This document shows, in pieces, positions 47,628-58,566 of a DNA stretch of 64,000 nucleotides (position 1 is the stretch's first letter; every line of letters starts with the position of its first letter). The DNA lies in assembly GCF_019097595.1 (NCBI RefSeq), contig NC_080729.1, forward strand, positions 4,651,417 through 4,715,416, in the 5' to 3' direction. Source of the stretch: Hemibagrus wyckioides (taxonomy: Eukaryota; Chordata; Actinopteri; Siluriformes; Bagridae). The translations under genes were made by a program, and so were the position numbers. The notes beneath the pieces were generated by a model. The model was not told where the DNA came from. It was given only the letters and a program-made list of their open reading frames with translations, and made no database searches.

Positions 47628-48683
47628 CACTATATTGCCAAAAGTATTCGCCCACCCATCCAAATAATCAGAATCAGGTGTTCCAATCACTTCCATGGCC
47701 ACAGGTGTATAAAATCAAGCACCTAGGCATGCAGACTGTTTTTACTGCTTTTACGGAGCGGGGTCAGTGGATGCTGAGGCGCATAGTGCGAAGAGGTCGC
47801 CAACTTCCTGTAGAGTCGATCGCTACAGACCTCCAAACTTCATGTGGCCTTCAGATTAGCTCAAGAACAGTGCGCAGAGAGCTTCATGGAATGGGTTTCC
47901 ATGGCCGAGCAGCTGCATCCAAGCCATACATCACCAAGTGCAATGCAAAGCGTCGGATGCAGTGGTGTAAAGCACGCCGCCACTGGACTCTAGAGCAGTG
48001 GAGACGCGTTCTCTGGAGTGACGAATCGCGCTTCTCCATCTGGCGATCTGATGGACGAGTCTGGGTTTGGCGGTTGCCAGGAGAACGGTACTTGTCTGAC
48101 TGCATTGTGCCAAGTGTAAAGTTTGGTGGAGGGGGGGTTATGGTGTGGGGTTGTTTTTCAGGAGCTGGACTTGGCCCCTTAGTTCCAGTGAAAGGAACTC
48201 TGAATGCTTCAGCATACCAAGACATTTTGGACAATTCCATGCTCCCAACTTTGTGGGAACAGTTTGGAGCTGGCCCCTTCCTCTTCCAACATGACTGTGC
48301 ACCAGTGCACAAAGCAAGGTCCATACATGTCATCCAGACATGGATGACAGAGTCTGGTGTGGATGAACTTGGCTGGCCTGCACAGAGTCCTGACCTCAAC
48401 CCGATAGAACACCTTTGGGATGAATTAGAGCGGAGACTGAGAGCCAGGCCTTCTCGTCCAACATCAGTGTGTGACCTCACAAATGCGCTTCTGGAAGAAT
48501 GGTCAAAAATTCCCATAAACACACTCCTAAACCTTGTGGACAGCCTTCCCAGAAGAGTTGAAGCTGTTATAGCTGCAAAGGGTGGACCGACGTCATATTG
48601 AACCCTATGGATTAGGAATAGGATGTCACTAAAGTTCATATGCGAGTCAAGGCAGGTGAGCGAATACTTTTGGCAATATAGTG
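47628..48683 (+). mobile_element. Tc1-like transposon, internally deleted, both terminal repeats intact
   Basis: A 1056-bp element with 29-bp terminal inverted repeats (47628-47656 and 48655-48683) matching at 28 of 29 positions, starting CACTATATTGCCAAAAGTAT, and flanked by TA on both sides (47626-47627, 48684-48685). It is shorter than usual autonomous Tc1 elements because the 5' third of the transposase gene is missing. The near-identical ends and the open transposase remnant indicate a fairly recent insertion. Confidence 0.92.
47729..48601 (+). pseudogene. Tc1/mariner transposase, N-terminally truncated by internal deletion
   Basis: The first ATG inside the element opens a 290-aa frame. 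It retains the second helix-turn-helix ([20 protein letters not shown]) and the whole DDE domain: Asp in LWSDESRF (codon at 48020), Asp in FQHDCAPVH (48293) and Glu in [13 protein letters not shown] (48407). There are 37 residues between the second Asp and the Glu, so the signature is DD37E rather than the DD34E of classic Tc1. The normal start and the first DNA-binding helix-turn-helix are absent: sequence jumps from the 5' leader (ATGCAGACTGTTTTTAC) directly into the [15 protein letters not shown] region. The catalytic core looks intact, but it probably cannot bind its own ends. Confidence 0.9.
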
Positions 48684-49307
48684 TATATAGTACCTTACGC
48701 CAATGGCCAGATTTAAGCCAGCACTAATCCATAGACCAGTTATTGGTGGTTAAGTTATTAGCTACTGATGAAAAGGTTGAGATCAAATGACAGCATTGCC
48801 TCTGCAAGTTGCCTTTATTTAACTCCTGAGCGAAAGGGTAACCGCTCGGCTGCTTTCTTTGTCATCCTGAGTGACCTGCATGCAGGATTTCACACTTCGT
48901 GATTAAAAATAGAACTGCTCTCAATACAAGTGAACTAATACGGTGTTTAAAAGGTATCTTTAATAGAATGTGTGAACAGAAGTGCTGAAGTGTTTATTTG
49001 CATTCTCACTTCCCTTCTCTATGCACCCTTTGCAAAGTCCTTCACACACAAGCAACTTATGGCACCTTGCATAATGGTGCTACTTTGCCTGGTCAAGATG
49101 GTGGCTTTCATGCTATCTGTTAAAGGTAGTGTTTAATGTTAAGTGTGAGGTCATTGCTAGCAGCAGCGGGTTGTCTACTGATGAGTACTAATAGGTCTAA
49201 CAGGTTAGCATGTTTTAGCTGTTACCACAGTGAAACAGAATCAAATGTCATTCTTGCTATCAGATAACCCTTTCTTTTAATATTTATTCACAGCAACCCT
49301 GCAACCA

Positions 49308-50378
49308 ATGGAGCTCACAGAAGGAACATCACTGAGCCTGGTGAATTTCAGGAACCTGACTAATTCCTCATGGCAAGGCTGTTCTCGCAATAATGTCCTA
49401 AAGACAACGGTGTTCCCCATCCTCTATTCTCTTCTTTTCTTGCTAGGAATCATCCTCAATGGCCTAGCAGCTTGGGTGTTTTTCAGCATCCAGAGTCGCT
49501 CGCACTTCATTATTTACCTCAAGAACATCGTGGTAGCTGATATCCTCATGACTCTGACTTTCCCCTTTAAGATCCTGGCTGACTCGAACATGGCCTCGGT
49601 TAGTCTCCGAATTTTTGTCTGCCGCATTTCTTCCGTGGTTTTCTACCTTACCATGTACATCAGCATCCTTTTCTTCGGCTTTATCAGTATCGACCGCTGT
49701 AAAAAGACTCTCTACCCTTTCGCCGGCACCTGTCCTAAAAAGCTGGCCTACAGGAAGCTCCTGTCTGTGGGAATCTGGGTGGCCTTGCTGGCGCTTTCCC
49801 TCCCTAACATGATCCTCACCAGCCAGACGCCTAAATCGGACCAATTTAGCTGCAGTAGCCTGAAGACTGAATTAGGCTTAAAGTGGCACGAAGTTGTCAA
49901 CCACGTCTGCCAGGTAATTTTCTGGGGTAATCTGGTAGCAGTAGTGGTGTGTTATACACTCATCACCAAAGAGCTGTTCAAATCCTTCGCGCGGACTCGC
50001 GTTCTGAATACGGCAGCTGGAAGCCAGGAGAGGAAGAAAAGGGTGAGAGCTAACGTCTTCCTGGTTCTCGCAGTGTTCTTCATATGCTTCGTGCCGTTCC
50101 ATTTCGCCCGAGTTCCTTACACCCTGAGCCAGACGAGGGAGCATCATTTCAACTGCAGACAGAAACTTGTCTTCTTCCAGGTGAAAGAGAGCACACTGTG
50201 GCTGTCTTCTCTGAACTCTCTTCTAGACCCCCTGATCTATTTCTTCCTCTGTACCTCCTTCAGAGACTCGCTGTTCAAAATCCTACGCCTCTCGCCTGGG
50301 ATGTGTGGGGCATTGCAGCTCAGTACGGATACTCCTGCGGACAGCAACCTTGTGGGAAACCGTTCGACACAAACATAG
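49308..50378 (+). CDS. p2ry12: P2Y12-type purinergic G-protein-coupled receptor
   Basis: 356-aa seven-helix receptor of the ADP-sensing, Gi-coupled P2Y12 group (plasma membrane). The N-terminus has sequons NLT and NSS; helices start near residues 35, 68, 103, 148, 200, 248 and 293. Matches to P2Y12 include LTFPFKIL, SLPNMILT, HEVVNHVCQVIFW, YTLITKEL, the helix 6 motif FHFARVPYTLSQTR (H265, R268) and the helix 7 motif KESTL (K293, E294), residues of the nucleotide site in this family. The four extracellular cysteines are present (C25, C105, C182, C283), as is DPLIY. Oddity: the DRY motif reads DRC (129-131). The ATG lies 14 nt after an acceptor (TATTCACAG| at 49293), so a 5' non-coding exon exists upstream and the whole coding region is one exon, as in mammals. 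Its position after igsf10 matches mammalian synteny. Confidence 0.95.
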   Translation: MELTEGTSLSLVNFRNLTNSSWQGCSRNNVLKTTVFPILYSLLFLLGIILNGLAAWVFFSIQSRSHFIIYLKNIVVADILMTLTFPFKILADSNMASVSLRIFVCRISSVVFYLTMYISILFFGFISIDRCKKTLYPFAGTCPKKLAYRKLLSVGIWVALLALSLPNMILTSQTPKSDQFSCSSLKTELGLKWHEVVNHVCQVIFWGNLVAVVVCYTLITKELFKSFARTRVLNTAAGSQERKKRVRANVFLVLAVFFICFVPFHFARVPYTLSQTREHHFNCRQKLVFFQVKESTLWLSSLNSLLDPLIYFFLCTSFRDSLFKILRLSPGMCGALQLSTDTPADSNLVGNRSTQT

Positions 50379-50974
50379 TCATGTGACTCTTACAAATGAT
50401 CCGGAATGTGAAGTTTTTAACCTCTTTTCTGTATTTTATATAGTATAATACAGTATAATATACTTTCCAGAATGCGCTGTATTTTGCTATGAAATTTTAA
50501 AATGTCTTAGGAGGAGGAAAAGTCACTTAGACACTTTAATGCTTTATATTCAAAATAAGAGCTTAACAAAAATGTTCGTAAGTCCAGACATTTTAAAACG
50601 ATTAATAATCAACAAATTAAAATGTAGAAATCTTAATCAATTAACCAATTGTAACGACCGACTAACTCGCTTGACTTTTGCTTCTACGTCACTAAATATA
50701 TCTTTAAATATCTTTCAACTGTATGTGTGTGTATTTTTTTTGTTTATTTTATTTCTTAAACATTGTCAGAAAGTATTTTTCTGCATTTTTCTGCAGTTTC
50801 ACGGGTGTTTCACGACATTAAATGTGATTATAACCAGATAAAAAGGATGCTGTGTTGTTCTTTCATGAATAGAAATGTAATGCTTAGTATTGAGTAAGTT
50901 CCTGATACACTTGGGCTAAATTTCAAATCTTCCAGAAACCCAATTGTGTAAATTCTGCTGAACAGGAAATTACA

Positions 50975-50980
50975 AATAAA
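50975..50980 (+). promoter_or_regulatory. Candidate poly(A) signal of p2ry12
   Basis: AATAAA about 600 nt downstream of the p2ry12 stop codon, the first clear canonical hexamer after the gene. The intervening 50379-50974 is AT-rich and would be 3' UTR. Confidence 0.35.
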
Positions 50981-51337
50981 AAATTACAAACCTCTGTTTC
51001 ATATAATAAATATTTCTGATACCACCAGTAAGTCTAAAAACACACACACAAAAATTTCTTTAAATTTAAAAAAAAAAATGTTTTTAATTAATTTCTCAAA
51101 AAAAAGCTTTACCTTTAATAATAGTTAATGAGACATTGCATAAAAAATGATACTATGGTGCCAACAATACTGCATCTTCTTGTACAAGAGCTGATCTGTG
51201 TTGAAAGAACTCTACCACAGAGCTAAAATTAGGAAGGAAGTTTAATCAGTATTGTGGCCAGCATGCATTCAAGCAGTGAGAAGTCTGAACTATTATTCCA
51301 TTTCCCCATCAAGATAAAAGAACAGAAGGGACAGAAA

Positions 51338-51903
<566 letters not shown>

Positions 51904-52483
51904 TTTTCCTGCTTCTAACACATCAACTTTGAGGACAAAATGTTCACCTGCTGCCTAATATATCCCACCCACTAACAGGTGCCATGATGAGGAGGATCAT
52001 CTTATTCACTCTTATTCACTTCACCTCTCACTTCTCAGAATGTTATGCCTGATCAGTTTATATACATTGTGAATTTTTTTATATAGTTGTTCATATTTAA
52101 GTCTTTTTAAGTCTATCCATAATACATCTTATTTAGCAAGGCCCTTAATGGCATAGATATATTAAATAAAACATAAGACCACACTTCCTGTTTTCATTTC
52201 TTCTTATCATTCATAATAACCTCATTTTCACAGAGCAAGTAGCAGGAAGCAGGCCATGTTTTTTTTCTGGATGTTTAAAAGCCAGTATTACTCTTTAGAA
52301 ATGACACGAGAAGCAATCTGGGTGCTTAAAAACAGCAGCCTGAGGAAATGTGTTGTCTGTTAGTGACCACTACTGGTGAAAGAGGAAGTCAGGCAAGTTG
52401 TCTTTGCTTTTGATCAGCAATTATTATGAAGAAAGGCATTATAGGAAATGATAGATCTTAGAAAGGTTCGATTATTTTCTTTC

Positions 52484-52486
52484 TCA

Positions 52487-52517
<31 letters not shown>

Positions 52518-52522
52518 TCCTT
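52484..52522. repeat. TTTC microsatellite
   Basis: About nine TTTC units ending in TTCC words. Confidence 0.9.
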
Positions 52523-52816
52523 CCTTTTTTTTATTTCCAGAGCATGGCTATATGGTTTTTAATGCACCAGAATAAGTTCAGCAGCATTTACTTCTCAGTA
52601 TTAATGCCACCAACAGAGAAGTTGTCATGCAAGTGGGTGTGTTTCATCACTTAGTCAGCCTGTTAACCAGACTTGCTTCACAGGGGAGGATACAGATGAA
52701 CAAGTGGCACACACAACATCAGAACAGTTTAACACTCTCACTTCTTAAGAGGTATGTGAAATATTTTCCTACATCTAGGATCAGAATAAGTTTATCCGAA
52801 AACTGAAAAAAATAAG

Positions 52817-52817
<1 letters not shown>

Positions 52818-52873
<56 letters not shown>

Positions 52874-52876
52874 TTA
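52818..52876. repeat. ATT microsatellite
   Basis: About 18 perfect ATT units; similar shorter arrays lie at 60918-60944, 62431-62462 and 63149-63183. Confidence 0.95.
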
Positions 52877-53504
52877 TTAGTGAATATCAACATTTTAAAC
52901 TTTTTTCTAATTTTTTTGGTTTCTTTTTATTGTTTTTTTTTTTATTATTATTATCAAAACTTCACTGCTAACCATCGAAAAAGACTCGCAGAAATATATA
53001 TCCTGTTTGTTCCCTATAAGAACGCGTCACTTTATTTAGACATGATTTAAGTTGAAGGAAATTAAAAAAAAATAAAAATAAAAATAAAAACTCAGTAAAC
53101 ATTGCTTGTTTATCTCAAATAGTTAGCTATAATCTATTGGAAACAAATCTACACTAAATCGTTTATAAGTCCTCCAGCAATGCGCAATATGCAGCGACTT
53201 CCTTCTAAGTTCTATCACAGCAAGGTGGTTACAGTGGGCAGCATCCTTACCTCACATCTCCAGGATCGCAGGTTTGATCCTGAGTTTCTGTGATTTGTTG
53301 TTTCTTAAAATCCTCTGAGTAGGTGGACTGACTAAGATAAATGACCTCTTAGTGTGTATTGTGAGCTGTTATAGAAAAGCATCCTATACAGGGTGTGTCC
53401 CCGCTTCACACCTAGTATTATTATAGGTGAGAAATGTATCTTTAATATGGTATGAAATCTGTTTTAATTGGCACAGCCTAAAACTGTCATCTTTCTGATA
53501 ATTA

Positions 53505-53672
53505 GGTGCTTAGTGGTTAAGGTATTAGACTACTGATCGGAAGGTTGTGGTTTTGAATTGCAGCTCCACCAGGCTGTCTGTAAGCAAGGCCTTTAACCTT
53601 CAATTGCTCAGTTGTATAAAATGTAAATCGCTCTGGATATGGGCGTCTGCCAAATGCGGTAAATGTAAATCA
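53505..53672 (+). mobile_element. tRNA-derived SINE, second copy of the 6.8-kb type
   Basis: Head AGTGGTTAAGGTATTAGACT with GGAAGGTTGTGGTTTTGAAT, tail AAATCGCTCTGGATATGGGC and CTGCCAAATGCGGTAAATGT. The middle GGGCCCTTGAGC segment is partly deleted compared with the copy at 6790-6965. Confidence 0.7.
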
Positions 53673-54480
53673 GCGAATCGACTCAAATGCTGTTTTCGAA
53701 CCGCCATGCTGTATATAAGCCTGGACTAGAAATGGTTATGCTGAAGATTTTATGTGCACTTCTTTTATCCATATCATTAACAAATGATTTCACCAAATTC
53801 GAAAATGTTATCAGCGGCGAAACTGGCGATGTTAACAAGCATTGCTCGGTTTAATTGCATGCATGGGTTTCTTCACTTTCAGTGTCTTAACATGCACAGA
53901 TATGAATTTGTGGTCTCTTTGCCAGATTTCACTAAATCTTGACAGTCTCATGTAACACTGTACCATGATGCGTGCTTGAACCGTCTCACAGGTTGCACAT
54001 GTACTTTTTACACAATTTTCTGAACAAAAAGTCTGCAAACTTTCTCGCATCAGTGGTGGGATTCTTAACCAGTGAAGATTTTTTTTTATTTAGGAAGCCA
54101 CGCTGGCAGATTTGTTCAAGGCTTATAACCCAAGTGAGAGAGATAAAATCTTTAAGTCTGCTGTATCTGCAAATTCAGGATCCTTATCTTGCAAATGACT
54201 TTACAAATAGGACACAAGTCTTGCCTTGAGGCATGTTCAGTGAAGCACACACACAGACACACACACACACACACAGACACTCACACCCATCCAGCATTCC
54301 TTAAAAAGAGATTTTTCCAAAGCGGGGAATCCTCACATGTTTTATTTCTTAGTTTTGTTCATAGTCATTGAAAGATTTTTCATTATATTGAACGAATTGA
54401 AAAAGAAAACAGTCATTATGTTAAAAAGTGAGTATGCAAGGCAAGTATATTCATCCAAAATTTGTTTTTTAGGTTTAATC

Positions 54481-55476
54481 ATGGCTTCAAACAAAACCAT
54501 ACGCCCTACAGATTGTGGAATTGATGAAAAAGCATGGGCACTGGCGCTTCCTGGCCTCTATTTCGCAATTTTTCCCCCTGCTCTTCTGCTGAACCTTATA
54601 GTAGCTTGGGTATGTTTACGTCTCAAAACCAACTCTACCTTCATGGTGTACCTGAAGCACTTGGTGGCAGCCGACCTCCTCATGACCTTGACCTTCCCCA
54701 TCCGAGGTGCCAGCGAGCTCCCGGGAGCTTCCGATCAGCTGAAAATGTTCGCCTGCCGGTTCTCAAGCGTCTTCTTCTACCTAGCCATGAACATGAGCGT
54801 GATTGTGATGGGACTCATCAGCCTTGACCGCTACTTGAAGATTGTGAGATCCGGGGGAATTCTTCTGTGTCAGAACCTGCTCTTTAGTAACCTCCTCGCC
54901 TTCTTTTTCTGGACTGCGTTGATCTGCTCGAATACGTTACCGATTATTATCACATCAAACCAAGACCCTACGAATAAGCCCGGAGAGATCTGCATCGCCA
55001 TGAAAACTGATCTAGGACTTTCTTTTCACAAGGCAGTCGTCATGTTCGCCGAAGTGATTTTCTGGGCCGTGTTCATTGTGAACGTGTTCTGTTACACCTT
55101 CATTGCTAAGACGGTTTTAGAATCATACCAGAGATCTCGCGGCGACAACGACAAGCGGAAACGTAAAGCAAAGTTCCGTGTTTTTCTCATTCTTCTCGTA
55201 TTTATGATCTGTTATCTACCCTACCACGCCATCCGCATACCTTATACTAGCCTACAGGTTAAAAGTAATAACACATGTTATAAGCATTCACTTAAAATTG
55301 GGAAGGACTTTGCCCTCTGGCTCTCATCTCTAAACGTGTGTCTGGACCCCTTGATCTACTTCTTCCTCTGCAGGGATTTCAGAGAGAAGTTTATGGAGAT
55401 ATGTGACCTTAAAAGATTTTTTCCAACTGTCGGCAAAAACGGTGAGGGATGTCAGTCCACAGATACTTCATTCTAA
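54481..55476 (+). CDS. p2ry13: P2Y12-family receptor, P2Y13-like
   Basis: 331-aa seven-helix receptor of the Gi-coupled P2Y12/13/14/GPR87 group. It has sequons NKT and NST, extracellular cysteines C12, C92, C171 and C266, DRY at 116-118 (LISLDRYLKIVR), YHAIRIPYT in helix 6 (H249, R252), KDFAL in helix 7 (K275, D276), and DPLIYFFLC. The basic third loop (SYQRSRGDNDKRKRKAK) and FACRFSSVFFY resemble P2Y13; the C-terminus (QSTDTSF) recalls P2Y14. The order igsf10, p2ry12, this gene favours p2ry13, but a fish-specific family member is possible. The open frame extends upstream to 54337, but an acceptor TTTTTTAG| at 54472 sits just before the ATG at 54481, so I take that start. The gene is co-oriented with p2ry12, 4.1 kb downstream. 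Confidence 0.9.
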   Translation: MASNKTIRPTDCGIDEKAWALALPGLYFAIFPPALLLNLIVAWVCLRLKTNSTFMVYLKHLVAADLLMTLTFPIRGASELPGASDQLKMFACRFSSVFFYLAMNMSVIVMGLISLDRYLKIVRSGGILLCQNLLFSNLLAFFFWTALICSNTLPIIITSNQDPTNKPGEICIAMKTDLGLSFHKAVVMFAEVIFWAVFIVNVFCYTFIAKTVLESYQRSRGDNDKRKRKAKFRVFLILLVFMICYLPYHAIRIPYTSLQVKSNNTCYKHSLKIGKDFALWLSSLNVCLDPLIYFFLCRDFREKFMEICDLKRFFPTVGKNGEGCQSTDTSF

Positions 55477-55974
55477 GCTTAATGTAAAAGTCGTACAGCT
55501 CCGAAAAAAAACTGTTAGCATGTGCCTTTTTGTAAATAGCTGGCATAGCACGATAAGTGTGTGACACATTCTTGCAGAACACTGAACGCTGACGGTGTTG
55601 AAACCACATCAGGAAGCTCAAATTGTGCCTAGTTTCACATCAGAGACCAAAGTATATCTTTTTACACATCCATGTTTGTTGTCATATAAAGATTTCATCA
55701 AAGCGTTTTTTTGTGATGAATTGTTTATCCTTTTTTGTTTTTTACTTTTTTGTACATTTTTTGTATAATTTTAAAAAGAATTTTGAAATTTATTGCACAA
55801 ATGTCTTAAAGGTCTAAGAGCTGATCATCTGCAGTATCTGTGGAAAACTGACCCTGTGACAAAACCAGATTTGTTTTGCTAACGTACGGGCTAAAATGCA
55901 ATTAATAAGCATGTGGTTATCTTTTGTTTAGACAAATTACTAGCTACTGAGCTTTTTATTCATGGAATGTGTCC

Positions 55975-55980
55975 AATAAA
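55975..55980 (+). promoter_or_regulatory. Poly(A) signal of the p2ry13-like gene
   Basis: AATAAA followed within 25 nt by T/GT-rich sequence (GTTTTATT, then TTTTATTATTTT), a typical cleavage/polyadenylation layout. It implies a 3' UTR of about 520 nt (55477 to about 56000). Confidence 0.6.
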
Positions 55981-56414
55981 GTTTTATTCTAATAAGATTT
56001 TATTATTTTAATTTTTAATGTCATATTTAATGTTTATTTTTATTATTATTATTTATTTTATTTATTCATTTTTTTATTTTTATTTTTGAATTTTTTTATT
56101 CTGTTGGTGTGAGCTGATCAGCTCTCCTTTTTTCCTCTTCTTTTTTTCTTTAAGCCATTTCTCTTTCTTCCTGCCGTCTGTAGTAAAGTAGCAACCAATA
56201 GGGCTTAGATAAATAAAGTAACTGGCACTTGTATTTAAGTCTTGCACAGCACACGTTGTCTGGCGTTGGACTTTCAGTGACGTTTCCATGAGATCAAAGT
56301 TCATGCACTCTCTCCACCGTTGCTTAGAGCTTTTTCTTCAGTCACAGGAGCACAGAGGTCTGTCGGTTAGTATAGAGAGACATGAATCTAGAGAGACATA
56401 AAACGATGCTAAAC

Positions 56415-56512
56415 AAGGTTCTGGTCCATAAATCTTGGAAGCAAAGGACAGAAAAACAAACTAGTGTTTGTTTTTCTGTCCTTTGCTTCCAAGATTTATG
56501 GACCAGAACCTT
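56415..56512. repeat. Perfect inverted repeat: 47-bp arms, 4-nt loop
   Basis: Left arm 56415-56461 (starts AAGGTTCTGGTCCATAAATC) and right arm 56466-56512 (ends GATTTATGGACCAGAACCTT) are exact reverse complements around TAGT. About ten more bases outward pair imperfectly. The same peptide-like stretch is therefore readable on both strands; it is not a gene. Confidence 0.97.
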
Positions 56513-57149
56513 CTTAAACATTGTCATCATGATCAACTGTCTCATATCTTGTTTACCGTGTTTCAACATACCCACTTTACCACACTGGATTTCTAAACAT
56601 CAACGTCAGCTAAAGTTAGGTCTCACTACAAACAGTGCATAAGCCTCTGTTTGCCATTACCTTTAGGTTAAGACTTGTTATTTTTTTGTAGCTTGCAGTC
56701 ATAAAAATAGAACATTTACATGAACACCCCACAGCTATTGCTCAGATATCAATCCATCTCTATGTGTATTGTGCAACCTTTCAGTAGATAATACAATTTG
56801 AATGGTGGCCATTTGCCTTTTTTCCAAAAGACACCTCAGGCTAGTGGCCTGCCATTTCACTTACCACATTTTCACCCACAAAACTTGGATGCAAATGAGT
56901 GAATAAATGTTAGCATGTCAACACTGAGACAGGTCTATTCACCCAGGCACTCACATGGCAGAATTTTAGTGACAGGAACTTGCTAAAAAGCCACCTTTGG
57001 TAAAAGAGGTGTTTATCTACAAGTGGGAAACTGCAGGCCTCGTGGATTTTCCAGTTCTATTATAAAATTGTACTTCCAGTCCATTCAGTCCGCTTTTATT
57101 GATGGTTTGTAAGGTATAGTGCTGTTTACCTAAGAGGAATGAAATGCTA

Positions 57150-57396
57150 CACTATATGGAAAGTATGTGGTCACTAACATACCCGTGCAAGCTCCAGACA
57201 TAACCACGGGCACTAGAATGGGTCAAACTGAATAGTTCATTGATTCTAAACCTGGATCATTGGCACAGTGGTCAGTTCGGAGGTTAGAATCCTTTGCACC
57301 TTAGTCAACTTTAAGGGCCATTATTATCGAATGGGATGTCCAACAAGATGGAATAGTTCACATACACAAAGTTCACATACTTTTGTCCTTATAATG
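57150..57396. mobile_element. Tc1-like MITE remnant
   Basis: 247 bp, left end CACTATATGGAAAGTATGTG, right end CACATACTTTTGTCCTTATA then ATG, with TA at 57148-57149 and 57397-57398. The two ends are imperfect inverted repeats of the CACTATATGG-type ends used by fish Tc1 elements. No transposase sequence remains. Confidence 0.6.
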
Positions 57397-57439
57397 TATG
57401 TTAAACGCTTGCATTTAAACTGCAAAGATGCAGTTCATT

Positions 57440-57715
57440 CATTTCATCCATTCATCCATCTATCCTCTATAACGCTTATCCTACTGAGTCACTGGGAACC
57501 TGAAGCCTATCCCAAGACACCCAGGGCACAATCACACACCCTCATACACCCGTTAGACCCATTCACAAACCACAAAAAAGTCCGAGATGTCATTCTGCCC
57601 ATGACGTATGTCTTCGGACCAGGGGAGGAAACCCAGAGTACCCTGAGGAAAACCCAGTGGCTCAGGTTGAAGTCCACAGAGATGGAAATGGAAGCCCTGA
57701 TCCTGGAGTTGTGAG
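57440..57715 (+). mobile_element. L2-like non-LTR repeat fragment
   Basis: Begins in CATTCATCCATCTATCCTCT and CGCTTATCCTACTGAGTCAC; includes GGGAACCTGAAGCCTATCCC, ACCCATTCACAAACC and GGAGGAAACCCAGAGTACCC. This is the usual layout of fish L2-derived 3' repeats (read here as the complement of the element's 3' end). No coding capacity. Confidence 0.5.
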
Positions 57716-57944
57716 GCATGGTATTTTCCCTACTATTCATTTGCACATTTTTTAATAGTCTTAGTTTTATTTAATTAACTTCATTATCTATTGCTTTTAT
57801 GCTACATTCATATCATTACAATACTGTAATTCACCTATAAAATACAAACTCTGCTTTAATAGTAATAATATTATTTATTAACAGAATTTCTAGGCTTAAA
57901 GAAAACTGGCAACAGGAAATAGTTGCAAGTTTACGTTGCTAATG

Positions 57945-58230
57945 TGTGGGTCAATTTGTGGTATTAATATAATTTGATAAGGTATTACATCACAGAGAAG
58001 AATGCTGAAATATTTTCACTTCTATCTTGTCATGTAGGCTATAATTAAGACTGGGATTACTGAAAGGTGGAAGCCAAAAGCCTCACAGGAAATGTGTGGT
58101 AATGATATAATTTGATAAGGTGTTACATCAGAGGAAAGAAGACTTTCAGTTCTATCTTATCATGTCTATCTTGGCTATGATAAGACTGGGATTACCGAAA
58201 GGTGAAACCAGAAGGATCACAGGAAGTGCA
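57945..58230 (+). repeat. Tandem duplication, about 138-bp unit
   Basis: ATATAATTTGATAAGG, TTCTATCTT, ATCATG/GTCATG and AAGACTGGGATTAC recur in the same order with about 138-bp spacing (copy 1 about 57945-58085, copy 2 about 58086-58230). The copies are clearly diverged. Confidence 0.75.
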
Positions 58231-58267
58231 TGCAGAAAATGTGCTAAATTGTTTTAGTTAAAAATAT

Positions 58268-58298
<31 letters not shown>

Positions 58299-58328
58299 AA
58301 GAAGAAGAAGAAGAAGAAGAAGAAGAAG
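58268..58328. repeat. GAA microsatellite
   Basis: About 20 uninterrupted GAA units, directly after the tandem duplication at 57945-58230. Long GAA/TTC tracts can form triplex DNA. Confidence 0.95.
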
Positions 58329-58513
58329 GGTGTGGTTAAGGAAAAAGGAATAGGAACATAGATACAACTGCAAGAAGAAGCTGTGGTATGCTGTCTGCTG
58401 GTGACCACTGCTGGTGGAAGCAAGAAGATCCATCCGGCAAGTAGATAGTATATATAAACTATGGTTATTCAAAATAATCTTGCCCTGTTAAAATTGCATG
58501 GCATATTTTGTAA

Positions 58514-58529
58514 AATAAATAAATAAATT

Positions 58530-58566
<37 letters not shown>

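Larger units (their letters stand above)
52080..53504. other. Between the receptors: microsatellites and weak repeat remnants
   Basis: TTTC and ATT arrays, a stretch at 52330-52410 that resembles 58370-58445 (GTGACCACT...TGGTGGAAG type), and a weak L2-like piece at about 53220-53420. No gene recognised. Confidence 0.5.

Noticed and set aside
47884..48639. 251-codon - strand frame opposite the Tc1 transposase
   Set aside because: It is a shadow of the transposase coding strand; the DDE motifs are on the + strand.
54337..54480. N-terminal extension of the P2Y13-like frame
   Set aside because: A splice acceptor lies just before the ATG at 54481, and the extension is hydrophobic intronic read-through not found in relatives.
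56342..56642. Similar short proteins on both strands
   Set aside because: They are a by-product of the perfect inverted repeat at 56415-56512, not two genes.
58268..58328. CRISPR array or other bacterial-type repeat
   Set aside because: These are simple eukaryotic microsatellites; no spaced repeat units of CRISPR type exist anywhere in the window.
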